DNA of 64,000 nucleotides from Lasiodiplodia sp. COLG20. Its lineage: Eukaryota > Ascomycota > Dothideomycetes > Botryosphaeriales > Botryosphaeriaceae. Both the position numbers and the translations under genes were made by a program. Position 1 is the first letter of the stretch. Each line of letters begins with the position of its first letter. The notes below the pieces were generated by a model, which was not told the origin of the DNA, did no database searches, and worked only from the letters and a program-made list of their open reading frames with translations. Location: positions 2,480,001-2,544,000 of the forward strand of contig VNWV01000002.1 of the NCBI GenBank assembly GCA_009801085.1, read 5' to 3'. This document shows positions 43,358 through 54,900 of the stretch, one piece after another.

Positions 43358-46300
43358 ATGGCTCACCTCCTGCGCGGAAAGCAGGCGGGCATCCAGAACG
43401 ACCTCTCTGCCGGTCTCACCCCCGACCACTTCCAGATAGACGACGTGTGCTGCCTCTTCCTGGTTGCGTACCTATGTGCCTGACTGACGCCTCATGCAGA
43501 TCCGCCGCTACGGCATCAACTCGCAAGTCGCAAAGCTCGCATTCGACCCCGTTCAGTCGCTTCTCGCCGTCGGAACGAAAGACACGCAATTCGGCCGCGG
43601 GCAGATTTATGTTTTCGGCGAAGGTCGTGTGAACGTCGTGTTCCAGCTGTCCACCAAGGCGTCCGTCGTCCAGCTCCAGTTCTGCGCCGACAAGCTCGTT
43701 TGCTTGGATTCCAAACATGATCTCTCCGTATTCTCGCTGGAGACCAAGCAGCTGGTCCGTTGCTTTTCGCCGCCTGGCACCGTCACTGCCTTGCACACCG
43801 ATCCGGCCATCGACTATGCAATGTTGGGAATGCAAAACGGTTAGTCGTTTGTGTTGATGCGACCTTTGCGGAATGCTGATCGTTATTTAGGTGACGTCCT
43901 TGCCTACGACCTCGACCGCGAATGCCTTGCACCTTTCAGGATACCGTATTTCTGGAAGGAATACGACTCTCGTGCTCGCATCTCGCCTGTCATCACGCTG
44001 TCATTCCACCCTCGTGATATCGGGAAGCTGTTGATTGGATACAACGATGGCGCAGTCGTATACTCGTTCAAGCAGAACATGCCTCAGAAGTTCTTCCACT
44101 ATCTTCTCCCACAGGGTGCACCCGGCGGAGACTCGGACCCAAGCTCCGTCAACATGGCGCGGAGCCCCAGGCTGACCCAAGCTGTGTGGCATCCCACTGG
44201 AACCTTCATCTTGACTGGCCATGAGGACAGCAGTCTTGTTATATGGGACCCGAAAGATGGCAAGGACCCTAAAGAGAGCCGCATCATCATGGCAAGGACC
44301 CTTCACGACACGAATGTCAACCTACCGGGGGGTGGTGCTACTACTGCCGGTGTCACTCCTGGCTCCTTTGCTGTGAAAGAGCCAATTTTCCGTATTGCTT
44401 GGTGTGCAAACCAGGATCCGGACGACACTGGAATTCTCGTCGCAGGTGGTGCTCCTACAACTCTGCCCACGAAGGGTCTGAACTTCTTTGAGCTAGGCAG
44501 AACACCCGTTTATCAGACATCGTCTTGGCCAGTCCTTGCCGCCCACTTTGAAAACCCTAAGCGCCAGCGCATCCTCCCAACGCCCCCCAATGCCGAAGTT
44601 ATTGATTTTTGTTTGATACCCCGCAGCTCGCCTTACTTTGCAGGCGCACAAGACCCGATTGCCGTTCTTGCTCTGCTCTCTTCAGGAGAGATTATATCTC
44701 TAAGCTTTCCTAGTGGTTTGCCTATCACGCCAACGAACCAGCTTCACCCTTCTTTAACCTTCATCCATCCTTTCATCAATAACTTCGCTCTTGCTCCCAT
44801 CGAGCGGACGAGATGGCTTGGTATGACCGAGAATCGCTCACACGGCCCGGCAATAGTGCAAGGTGGTGTGGCAGCTAAGCATCCCCTCAAACGTTTCGAG
44901 AACCGCAACGTAGTCCAGACCGCACATGCGGATGGTACCATTCGGCTATGGGATGCCGGCCACGGGGACGAAATCGAAAACGAGGCCGCCCTCCAGGCTG
45001 ATTGCGCTCGGGCTGTTGGAAAGCAAGGGGGTACTGAGGTCACAAAGATGTCCTTGGCTGGTGCTACCGGTGAATTAGCCGTCGGTCTCCGCAGTGGTGA
45101 AGTTGTTGTGTTCCGCTGGGGTACAAATCCAAAGGTTGGCACGGAGCCAACTCCCCCGGAGCCCAACACGCCGAAGGCACTTACCAACATCATTTCACGA
45201 CGTGACCCTGCCCTAAAGGAGGGTCTACTTCCTCTTACTCTTCTGGATGAGCAAAATGGACCTGTCACTTCGCTGAAACTAGCGGATATCGGATTTGTTG
45301 CTGCTGGTTTCGAGGGTGGAAGCCTAGCCGTGATAGATTTGAGGGGTCCTGCGCTCATTTACCAAGCAAACATGCAGGATTTTATCAAAGCGGACAAGCG
45401 GTCGAGCTTCCGGAGAAGTAGTGCGACAACCACACCGAAGCCAGAGTATCCTACGTCCATCGAGTTCAGTGTAAGTCACGATCATCACCCAAGATTGAAA
45501 CTTTGCTAACCAGCGCAGGTCATGACGCTTGAAGGCGAAGAGTTCTCCAGCGCGCTACTACATGTTGGTACCAACTTGGGCCACCTCGCAACGTTCAAGA
45601 TGCTCCCCGATGCCGAGGGCCGCTATAAGTGCGAGTTCATGGGCTCGGTGACGCTCGATGATAAGGTTGTTCGAATTGCTCCCATTTCAGCAGAATCCGG
45701 TGCACCTGCTCTTGCTACGCAGCGAGCTTTCGCTGGTTTGCGTGAAGGTATCAAAGTCAATGGCGTACTTGTCGCCGTCACTCAGTCTGGTGCTCGCGTC
45801 TTCAAGCCAGCAACAAACAAGGGCGCACACAAGTCTTGGGATGAATTCCTCTGCGACAACGCCGCTGTCACCCGCTACGAAGACCAAGGCTACGCACTTG
45901 TCGGCCTCTTTGGAGACGGCTGCGCTAGAGCCTACAGTCTCCCAGCTCTCAAGGAGATCGGTTCGGCCAATATCTCGCACATCATGGATGTGCGTCGCTT
46001 CGCGGATGCAACCATCACACCCTCTGGTGATATCCTTGGCTGGGTTGGTCCTGCAGAGATTGCCCTCATCAACGTTTGGGGAATCGGCCAAAACCTTGTT
46101 CACAGGAACGAGGACGCACTCTTCAATCCCAACATGGTGATTCCGCCCCGTCCGACTATCAGCAACATGCAGTGGATTAGCGGCTCGCAGCACGTCACGC
46201 CCGAAGACATCGACTTGCTCATCAGCGGACCCGATCGGCCGCCGTCAAAACGCGAGATCGCGGCCGCCCGCGACGAGGAGCGCACGCGTCTGGAGCAGGA

Positions 46301-46562
46301 GCGTGCCGCTAAAAGGCAGGCGACAGAATCGTCAGCGGCAGCGGCGGCAGGCGGTGCAGTAGAAGGCGCCAGCGATGAAGGCTACTGGGCGTATCTGCAA
46401 CGGCAGATGAACGAGCGCACAGAGAGGCTAAATATCATGGGGGACAATATGGAGAGGTTGCAAGGCAATTCGGCGGGCTTCGCGTCAGATGTGCAGAAAT
46501 TTGTGGCGAAGCAGAAGAGAGGAATGGTGATGGGTGCAGTGAAGAGCAAGTTTGGCTTCTAA
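43358..46562 (+). CDS. sro7: Sro7/Lgl/tomosyn-family exocytosis regulator, WD40 double propeller
   Basis: Four exons, 43358-43444, 43500-43839, 43891-45470 and 45519-46562, giving 1016 aa, close to yeast Sro7. The start MAHLLRGKQAGIQNDLSAGL and the following FQIDDIRRYGINSQVAKLAF are typical of fungal Sro7. Several WD40-like repeats are recognisable: PVQSLLAVGTKDTQFG, LTQAVWHPTGTFILTGHEDS with VIWD, and HADGTIRLWDAG. The long non-consensus second propeller (about 500-900) is usual for the family. The last 60 residues (RQMNERTERLNIMGDNMERL, then VQKFVAKQK) read as a coiled-coil resembling the R-SNARE motif of tomosyn. Sro7 binds the Sec9 t-SNARE and the Rab Sec4 and promotes vesicle docking at sites of polar growth. 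Splicing is phase-consistent throughout. Confidence 0.9.
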
Positions 46563-47023
46563 CAGCCTCTCTGCAAAGGGATGATTGCTTAGGAGACTAC
46601 GGTCTTCTGATGGCTTCTCATTTGATTTTCTTCTTCAGTTATAACTTCAAGCCTCTGTAAAAGGTCATATTGTTGGGCATGAACGAAATTGATACGTGGC
46701 TTTGATCTAGAATACTGTTCCTCTTTTATGTGTGAGAAGTAGTCGAGTGCAGTAGTTACGCTGCCCTCAATAGACGACGTGTATGTATATCTCAGACGGT
46801 CAGGTCGGGGCCGCTGACAATGAATGCGAAGCGAAAGTAGAAGCACAGCTGCCGCTGTAGGCAGAGATGTCTTGAAAAAAAATTCTGATTAGCTTGGAAG
46901 CGGAACGAATGCAGACAAGCTCACTGTCTTGCGACACCGCCAACTCCGGTATTCAGCCTTTGGGTGAGTTACAATGTATAGGTTGTGGCAGAGCGCGGAC
47001 AAGCCAGGCACTCAGGCTCCAAG

Positions 47024-47057
47024 CCGGCCACTTCTTTGCGACCGGCCACTTCTTTGC
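47024..47057. repeat. Short tandem duplication
   Basis: CCGGCCACTTCTTTGC occurs at 47024-47039 and again at 47042-47057, an 18-bp period. Confidence 0.8.
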
Positions 47058-47937
47058 CAGCAGGCAACCTCTTTTCCCGCGCTAGTTGACTGCTAGTGCC
47101 TTGGCGGTCCCCAGCGGTACTTAAGCTCGCCGTCCCCATCCCTCTCTCCTCTTTTTTCTCTTCAGCTCTCTTTGCCTTTTTGGCTTAGATCAAGTGTAGT
47201 ATCTGTTCTTTTCAGTTTAATCTCTGAAACGTCCCTACGGGGGCTTCAAGATTATTCTTGTTTTTGGATTGAGGGTGGTGGCCGCTGAGCTTGCTCATGT
47301 CACTTCCCACAGTGTCGCCCGTATCGCACTGTTTCGGGCTGACGCGACACCTTGATCTTTTCGTTGAGTTTCTTGCCTTGCGCAGGATCTTGAGGAAGAG
47401 AATTTGGTGGTCTTGCACGGTACAGTGTGCTTGCATCACAATGAGTCCCGGCTGACTTGAGTGCTAGGTTGCGGTCTGAGACCTCAGGTGGGCGTCATCA
47501 CTGGCCGCTCCCTGGAACCGTCGATGCGCTCTCCGTGAAAGACTCGCTGCATGATGGACCACCTTGGTGGCGACACGACGACGTTGGTGCTGGTGCGTGT
47601 TGGGCGCGTGAGCGGCGAGAATCTCAGCACCTTGAAGGCAACAGCCACAGAAGACGGCAGCACCAAACCTAGGAACTTTGTGAGCGCAAAGCCGCAGACG
47701 TTTCCGACGATTCCGAGATTGAAGTGCTGCTGCACCAGCTACGTAGGCGTCGTCTGTCCTCGATTCTGCAGCTGCTGGCGGGCGGCCAACGCAAAGCCTG
47801 GGCGACTGGCTGCGCTGATGCAGTGAGTGGGCGGTCTACATGCTGTCGCTCCCAGATCAAGGTGGCTTTTGGTCCACTGACTGATGAATGGAGGCAGTCA
47901 CGTCCACTGGTGCTGTATGCCCTCGGCGTTGAGTTTT

Positions 47938-47969
47938 AGGCAGACGCGTTCGCCACATCGCGTCTGCCT
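47938..47969. repeat. Perfect inverted repeat, 11-bp arms, 10-nt loop
   Basis: Arms AGGCAGACGCG (47938-47948) and CGCGTCTGCCT (47959-47969) are exact reverse complements around a 10-nt spacer. GC-rich stem, no T-run after it. It could form a stable hairpin in DNA or RNA, or be a dimer-binding site. Confidence 0.8.
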
Positions 47970-49067
47970 GGACCTGCTTTCCTATCTCGCCAACCCTCCA
48001 CACGACACCCTTCGCACTTGGAGACGTCAAGCCTCAGTAACAGGCCAGCCAACGATTTCCCTCATTAGAGGCCTCGAGAGGCTGAACGGCGAAATTATGC
48101 CACTGCGACGCACCGGCTAGGATATTGAGAACGGGCGGTTGGAGGTTGCTCAGTAACAAACAGACCTGTGACCACAGCATCAGCTCAGAACCCACAGCTT
48201 TGCCCTTGTCCCTCATTGATCGCCGGCTCCACTTACTCGTCCTACCAGCAAAATTCGGCGCGTGGATTTCCAGCTTCCATCGGCTCGGACGTACTTTCCC
48301 CAACGAAGACCGAACGCTTCGTGGCTGCGGTGGACAACCAAAGAATATAGTAGAGGCACCCAAAATACATGCACGCACGAGCGGGTGGGAGCACGGTCGG
48401 TCGAGCGCTGGGTTGGAATCTGGAGGTTTGAATCGGTCGATAAACCCGCCATTTGGGCTCGGCCATGAGATGGTGAGGCTCGGATGAGCATGATCTAGAC
48501 TTAGGGTGCTCATGTTTGCGGTAAACATCCGACAGCGTTGCTGGTTTCTTGTGTAGGAAATGCAGCATGTTATGTCACTCGTAGTGGCTTCAGATGCACA
48601 AGTGGACATCTTACTGGTCAAGCGGCGGCGACTCGACCACAACGGATGTTCTTGACTTTGTTGGGGCGCCTTCTTTGAGTTTTGCACGCCTGTCTAAGCA
48701 CTCTCTGGTTTGGCATCGGGAAAAGGACTCGATCCAATGAAATAATAAGGTAAAGAGATCGAAGGGATTAAATGCGCTTTGGAGCCTTTCCGAATTATTG
48801 TGCAGAGTTGTAGATCCGCTTGAATCGCGCCCATGTTCGATGCATGGTGGCTTATCCACCAATCCATGAACCTTGGATCAACAGAGGATGGTAAAGTGGA
48901 GCACCCGGTGACGTTGTGTATTGTTTCTCAGACCTGTTGTGACACTCCATTTTTAGGTGCGGGGTCGTGCGAATCCACCGACTGTACGTCTCCTTCCACA
49001 ACTGAACCCAAACCTCAGATCCCTCGAACCAACGGCCACAGAAGATACTTGATGCTATAGAGGCATA

Positions 49068-50442
49068 ATGACGAAGATCTTTGCGTGAGTTCACCCCCAA
49101 CGCGAGTCCGTCCTCCAGTTCAAGTTCCCGGCACATTACATCATACCTCCGTCCACAACTGTCTCCAAACTGATGAGAGCAACAGTCTCGGTGCAACGGG
49201 CTACATCGGCGGTGACGCTCTGCATGCAATTTCTAAAGCTCATCCAGAGTACGAATGGACATGCTTGGTCCGCAATTCCGACAAGGGTGCATTGGTCGCG
49301 AAGCAGTACCCGAAAGTTAGGCTCGTCTATGGGGACCTCGACAGCTCCGAGCTGATCGCAGAAGAAGCTGCGAAGGCGGATATTGTGTGCAGTAAGTCCT
49401 GCTCGTTACCTTGTTCCACTGATGGCCTCTATCTGTCATCCGCTTTACAATTCTCGAATATTTCAAAGCACGTTAGAAGAGGGTACACGCGGAAAAGTTC
49501 TGAAATGAGCGGCCTACTTTCATCCCAACTGAGCCGGACTACAAATATTGAACCTCCAAATGCACGAGTTATTCAACTAACCATCATCCAATCCCGCCAG
49601 ACTGGGCAAACTGCGACCACGGCGGCGCCGCCAACGCCATCGTTTCCGGACTCTTGCAACGTAACTCCCAAGGGCTCCCTAGCTGCTACGTGCACACCTC
49701 GGGCACCGCCATCCTCATGATCCAAGACCAACAGCTGCAAGTCTCGGGCCAGCCCAGCACCAAGGTCTACGACGACATCGCCTCCATCGGCGAGCTCACC
49801 AGCCTGCCGGACCCGGCCTGGCACCGCGACGTCGACAAGATCGTGCTCGCCGCGGCCAACGCGCCGGCGCACCCGCTCAAGACGGCCATCGTCTGCCCGC
49901 CCTGCATCTACGGCGTCGGCCGCGGGCCCGGCAACACGCGCAGCGTGCAGATCCCCGAGCTGACGCGGCTCACGCTGTCGCGGGGCAAGGGCTTCACCGT
50001 CGGCGAGGGCCAGGCGCGGTGGTGCTCGGTGCACGTGCAGGACCTGTCGGCCGTCTTCCTCGCGCTCGTCGCCGATGCCGCGTCGCCGACGACCAAGGCG
50101 ACCTGGGGCCCGCAGGGCTACTACTTTGCCGAGAACGGCGAGTTCGAGTGGGGCGCCGTTGCGGCGCTGATCGCGGCCGAGTGCGCGAAGAAGGGGCTCG
50201 TCAAGAGCGCTGAGATCGACCATCTTACCCTGGACGATGTGGAGAAGATGGTCGGCAACCACCTCATGGGCCCGCATTGGGGCCAGAACAGTAGGTGCAG
50301 GGCCAACAGGGCGAGGCGGGAGTTGGGCTGGCAGCCGGTGATGTTGCCATTAGAGGAAGACATTGCTAGGAATGTCGATGTTGAGGCGGCGGCGCTGGGG
50401 TTGAAGAAAAGTCACGCAGAAGTAGCAGCTGGGGATGCTTGA
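49068..50442 (+). CDS. NAD(P)-dependent epimerase/dehydratase-like (atypical SDR) protein
   Basis: Three exons, 49068-49084, 49186-49391 and 49601-50442, with introns of 101 and 209 bp, giving 354 aa. The 17-base first exon encodes MTKIFA; joining gives MTKIFALGATGYIGGDAL, a Rossmann G8xxG11xxG14 dinucleotide-binding motif directly after the first strand. Further features: an acidic residue pattern VRLVYGDLDSSELI after strand 3, YVHTSGTAIL near residue 128, and CPPCIYGVGRGPGN near 195, all typical of epimerase/dehydratase-family atypical SDRs. I do not see a clear YxxxK catalytic pair in the usual place, common among atypical members. The substrate is unknown; fungal relatives are usually annotated as nucleoside-diphosphate-sugar epimerases. 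It is probably cytosolic. Exon 3 is strikingly GC-rich compared with exons 1-2 and the flanks. Confidence 0.82.
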
Positions 50443-50673
50443 GCGTCGGGGTCAGATAGGAGGAAAAATCAAAGATTGGCGTGAGCAGCAGAGACTGGCA
50501 GGAGCAAGAATAAAAGCTAGATGGAATCTTCCGTGGGTATCTTTGGAATGAAACTACTTACAACAAGCCTACTTGGGGCTCGTGTCGATCTGAAACAAAG
50601 GCGCTTCCGCTGCCAACGATGCTGGGAAGCTAAACACCTTCGCTAATGCTAGTCGAAGTGATACTGAACAGGT

Positions 50674-52431
50674 TCAATGCCCCGGCCTCAAGTCCACAAC
50701 CTGAAACTCCAGCCCCGGTGCCTCAAATACATGGCCAGGCCTCTTTGCGTCGGTGTAAATGTTCGTTTCCGCGTGAGGATGGAAGATGCCGGGTGCGTTG
50801 CAGTTCAGAATAGCCTTCAGGCCCGGTGGATCCGTAAGACGGAATATACCCCATCTAACATATATGTTAGGTGACACTCCAAAAGGGACGAGTGGATGAC
50901 TTACGAAGGATCTTTGCTAGGGGCACAGACAATAGCTATGCTTTCAGGCAGCATAACTTGGTAGCCACAATGGGTATGCAGGTCTCTGCTACTCATGAAA
51001 CAAGTCTGGGTTGGGTGAGTGTGTATCCAGCCGAGAACCATAAGGTCCTCGGAGTCGCAGTAGTCAAATATCGCCGACTCATTTATCGTTTCGCAGGTAT
51101 CTGATGTGCTTTCCTGGTCCGGAATAAGAAGCCTCGAGATGAAAAGCGCGTTCGAAATCAGAGTACCGCAGAGTATTCCGCAAGTTTCCAGATTCTTCCT
51201 GGTATTCGACGACGCCACACGTAAAAATTCCGTACGGAGTGTTGGCGGAATGAAAACAGTCCGCAAAGGGGTGCCATTCTCAAGAAAGGCCGTCGGCTTG
51301 AAAGTGTAGTCTCCCGAGTCCAGTTCTTGGGGCGGCGGTGGGGTCGCAGATGCGGAACGAGATGGCGCACTGGACACGTCGGAGTCCAGATACTTTCCTG
51401 GAAGCGGGGGAGGCGCAACACCCTCCTGGTCTATCGCAATCTTGCGTGGGATGCTCGGAGGCGACACGGGAGAGCGCAGAGGAGCCTTTTCTGGCAGTGG
51501 CGGAGCGCGCGCAGAAGTCGGCGTCAAAGGTCGCATGCCTGAATCGGCGTAGGGCTCGTAATTGCTTTTCTGTGGCACGTGAGGATAGTGGTATGCGGCG
51601 GTATGGGGCAACGAGGGCTCTGGGTCAACAGAGCCTCTTCGCCGTGCGACGGCCTCTTGTCCACGGCGACCGACTTGGGTGATCAATTGACTGAGGTCGT
51701 CGGGCTCTTCCTTTCCGCCATCGCTGGCCAAGTCATCCTCCCAGTTGTTCCACATGCCACCTGTGCGGCGCTCTGCCTCCTCCTCGTCGGATACGCCGGC
51801 CTGGCGGACCTTCCTCTTAGCTAGGTCTCTCCGGCGGATCTCCTTCTGGGCAATTTTAACAGCAAGGTCGCGGTTCTCTCCAGCATCGAGTGCCTGCTTG
51901 CGTCCAAACAAAGCAGGGTCTGACGACTTTCTCGAGTGCAGGACGACGTGGTCCAAATCGCGGGCCAGCTGCGTGGGGCTAGCCACAGTCTGTCTTTGAG
52001 CAGCGGCCCTTTTCCTTTCGGCATCTTTCCTGATCTCCTGGAATCTTTGGTGGCGCTTGTTTATCCTTGGCTTCAGCTCCTCCAGTTTGGGTAGATTCCG
52101 ATTGACTATCTTCCTCGCCTCCTGTAGAGCTTGCTTGTTGGCGGGGTCTTTGGCTTCAGGGTGCTTCTGAAGCTTCTCCAGGATAAGCATGGCATGGCGA
52201 AAGAGGAGAAGGTAGGCCTGTTGGTCATTGCCTTCACGCTCATAAATGCGGGCCTGTAGCGAGTCGTGAGCGGAGCAAAGGGCCAAGACGGGGGCAGCAA
52301 ACCTCTTTCTGGATGGTGTCGGCGCTGCGCAGCCAGTAGCGGAGCGGGACCATTTGGTTGTAGTCGAAATTGCCAGCTTGCTGGACAATCTCTTCGACGC
52401 TCAGTGGCTCGGAGATCCTGAAAGAAGCCAT
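50674..52431 (-). CDS. sst2: AMSH-type JAMM deubiquitinase
   Basis: Three exons on the minus strand, 52431-52303, 52253-50905 and 50854-50674, with introns of 49 and 50 bp, giving 552 aa. The N-terminal 120 residues (MASFRISEPLSVEEIVQQAG onward, with ARIYEREGNDQQAYLLLFRH) form the MIT-like USP8-dimerisation-type helical domain. The middle is charged and then Pro/Ser-rich with PPLP motifs. The C-terminal MPN+/JAMM catalytic domain includes ETCGILCG and the zinc motif HTHPTQTCFMSSRD followed by LHTHCGYQ (about 450-475), so the metalloprotease residues (Glu, two His, Asp) are all present; it ends FQVVDLRPGH. AMSH enzymes cleave K63-linked ubiquitin on endosomes with ESCRT; Sst2 is the fission yeast member. 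The last intron contains a small palindrome (CTAACATA with TATGTTAG) beside its acceptor. Confidence 0.92.
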
Positions 52432-52767
52432 GTTGATGAGTGGTGCTGTGCTGTGGGGTGACGTGCTCGCGCGGGGGGTGTGGGTGAAGCAAGGACAAGC
52501 GCGCGCCGAGGTCTAGCGGGAAATGGAGCGCGTGGGTTGCGGGTGCGGTCGGGGGTGAAACTCAGCAGACCTCATGGTAATGAGCGCAGCGCATTCTTCG
52601 GTGCCTGAAGGCGTGCGTCACTGACGGCGCATCAGAAGCCGTGGGCGGGCGGTGGGGCGGGCGGTGAGGATCCGAGCTTGGCCCTGCCGCCGATCTGCCG
52701 CCGCGGCCATTACAGTGTTCCAATTCTACTTTTCTGCGTCGCCACTTTCCTTGGCCTGCTTGTTGGT
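52432..52767. promoter_or_regulatory. Divergent promoter region of the AMSH and Mtf1-like genes, 336 bp
   Basis: GC-rich spacer between two diverging genes. The Mtf1-like frame is open leftward to 52678 but lacks an ATG before 52768. Confidence 0.45.
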
Positions 52768-54600
52768 ATGAACAAGACTCGCGGCCTTGCGAAGGCTCAA
52801 AGCGCTTCGCGCGTGGCTGTTCTGCCCCTCGCTCGCCAGCTGGCCCAGCGCGACCGCCGCAAAGGCGCAACTGCAACGCGCGCTGACATCGTGAGCCCAG
52901 CCCTCTGCGGTACGTATGGGTGGCGCGCGTCTGGGTGTGCACCAATTGACAGTCTGCCAGATGATATCCTCTCATACATCGGTCCGTCGCTTGAAAAGTA
53001 CAAGAATTGTGACATCGTCGACGTGAATCCAGGCGCCGGCCTTTGGTCCTCCAAGATTCACGACTTTCTCAAACCGAGACGCCATCTGTTGCTCGAAGTC
53101 GACGATTTCTACACGCCTTGTCTGCAACCGCTACTCGATGCGCCTGGCTCCAAGTACATCCGTGGCCCTGCCACTGATAGTGTACTGTCGACCCTGCGTA
53201 ACGTTGTAAACCAGGGTCTACTGCCGGACCAGCACCCGCTCCCCAAAGGCGATTCCCGTCTGAACGAACCGAATACCTCGTTGCTCCTGCTCCTAAACCT
53301 TAGTCGCATGAAAACTGTCACTTCACGCACTGCCTATTTTTTAACCCGCGACACACTGAATCTCCTCTCCGCTAGCGCTTGGATGCACGCCGGCCTAAAT
53401 CGATACGGACATGTGCGGACCTTACTATGGGTTCCAGAATACTTCAAGGATCGGATCGTGCCAAGGGAGTTGAACCAGTTAGACTCCTATGGCTTTACAC
53501 ATCAAGCCCGCACAAGGACGCACGCAGTAGCAGGACACCCCAACCCAAAGTTGCCGCGGGAAGATACAACGGTAGAGTTGGCCAGTGCCGTCCGCGCTGC
53601 TAATAAGATGCGATCAGCTGGCCTTGAGCTACCACCCCATCGCCAAGACCGCATGCACCAGGCCGCATTGTCATTATTGAAAGAAAGGGACGTCGAGGAC
53701 GTTCAAGCCAAGTTGAGAGCAGACATTATCTCTGCACAGTCCCCTCTCGACGAAATGGCAGAGCTTGAGACTCGTCTGAAGTCCAAAGCTCCGCCACTAC
53801 CGAATCGTGCCGTGTGGCTACAGCGGCTGAAGCATTTGCAGAGCAACACGGAAAGAAACCTGAAGAGCATCCGGTGGAAACACGTCAGACTCAAAGAGCT
53901 GTGGGCCACGGCCGACGAGATGCGCCAATTGGAAATGATTGTCGTCGATGAAAGCCGCCCCGCACAAGAGCGTCTAGCAGCGAAAGAGCACTGGGAAAAG
54001 CTCAGTACCGACTGTAAAGTAGGTGGCCGCCGGGGTCCTGCTTACATACAACAAGCCTTATTCAATGTCATCGATTCTCGCAGAGGTTTTTACCAGGATC
54101 CACCACTTCTGGCGTGGGATGATCGACCTTTCGAACCCCTCACTACCGAGCCGCACGAGTTTTATCCCCAACAGAGTTTATGTCTTTTAGATAGCAACCC
54201 GCAGCCTGCGCCACAAGAATATTCTGAGGAGTATATTGAGTATTGGCAGCGGTTTGTTAACAAGCTATTCGAGCGCAGTTCTACGCCAATTGGGAAAGCT
54301 TTGGATCATCTGCGCATTGGTTCAGCTGAAGTCATCCTTCCCCAGGTAGGAGCGATCCACGATCCACGGCGCGGAGGCTCGCTCGATGTTGAAGATGTAA
54401 GAGTCCGCTCTATGACGCCGGAAATGAGCTACGAAATTGTAGACGCATGGAAAAACTGGACCTTCAGGCCACAGGAGTTGGAGGAAACTCTCACCAAAGA
54501 CAGACTTAATTGGGAGGAACTCATGGAGAACACCGAAGAAAGAAGACTAGCAGGTGACTTGTTTGATTCGAAAATAACCGGTCCAGTATCTCGCCCTTGA
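52768..54600 (+). CDS. mtf1: Mitochondrial transcription factor Mtf1-like, rRNA dimethyladenosine-transferase fold
   Basis: Single exon of 610 aa from the first ATG (52768); the frame is open 90 bp further left but has no ATG there. The N-terminus (MNKTRGLAKAQSASRVAVLP, rich in Arg/Ala/Ser, few acids) suits mitochondrial import. Near residues 92-125, CDIVDVNPGAGLWSSKIHDF and HLLLEVDDFYTPCLQPLL match motif I and the following acidic motif of the KsgA/Dim1/Mtf1 SAM-binding fold. The NPPY-type catalytic motif of true methylases is not evident (LLLNLSR stands near the expected place), consistent with Mtf1, which has lost methylation and melts promoters with mitochondrial RNA polymerase. At 610 aa it is much longer than yeast Mtf1 (about 340 aa); the extra C-terminal 270 residues are charged and helical. 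A mitochondrial rRNA methylase role remains possible. Confidence 0.75.
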   Translation: MNKTRGLAKAQSASRVAVLPLARQLAQRDRRKGATATRADIVSPALCGTYGWRASGCAPIDSLPDDILSYIGPSLEKYKNCDIVDVNPGAGLWSSKIHDFLKPRRHLLLEVDDFYTPCLQPLLDAPGSKYIRGPATDSVLSTLRNVVNQGLLPDQHPLPKGDSRLNEPNTSLLLLLNLSRMKTVTSRTAYFLTRDTLNLLSASAWMHAGLNRYGHVRTLLWVPEYFKDRIVPRELNQLDSYGFTHQARTRTHAVAGHPNPKLPREDTTVELASAVRAANKMRSAGLELPPHRQDRMHQAALSLLKERDVEDVQAKLRADIISAQSPLDEMAELETRLKSKAPPLPNRAVWLQRLKHLQSNTERNLKSIRWKHVRLKELWATADEMRQLEMIVVDESRPAQERLAAKEHWEKLSTDCKVGGRRGPAYIQQALFNVIDSRRGFYQDPPLLAWDDRPFEPLTTEPHEFYPQQSLCLLDSNPQPAPQEYSEEYIEYWQRFVNKLFERSSTPIGKALDHLRIGSAEVILPQVGAIHDPRRGGSLDVEDVRVRSMTPEMSYEIVDAWKNWTFRPQELEETLTKDRLNWEELMENTEERRLAGDLFDSKITGPVSRP

Positions 54601-54900
54601 CGCAGCCTTTACTCAGTTACAAGCTTCATAGCTTTAAAATACCCACAGGTTCAAAGAGAAAGATTTTGCTTCCTTGGAAAAAAGGGTTGTCTGTTGTAGA
54701 AATAGCAAATGCTGTCTGAAATTGGAGAACATAAGCCGCGTGTTTGGTGCTCCAAATTCTCGAAGCGCCGAGGTGCATCTTCTAGATATAGTCGCACCTG
54801 TCCGTCGAGTGTCGTGTTCCACAAAATCTGTGGAGATAGTACCTCGAAGTCCTCTCCATGCCCGCTGCCTGATGCGTCATTTTGAATCTACGTCCCACAT
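54601..54900. other. Convergent 3' flanks, 300 bp
   Basis: Between the Mtf1-like and bL31m genes. Nothing seen. Confidence 0.5.

Larger units (their letters stand above)
46563..49067. other. Gene-free region, 2.5 kb
   Basis: No gene I can support. It holds a 16-bp direct duplication (47024-47057), a perfect 11-bp-stem hairpin (47938-47969), and a 217-codon minus-strand frame (48034-48687) that starts with GTG and has no conserved pattern. Confidence 0.5.

Noticed and set aside
48034..48687. 217-codon minus-strand frame
   Set aside because: Starts with GTG, lacks conserved motifs, and mixed composition; consistent with a chance frame in a 2.5-kb empty region.
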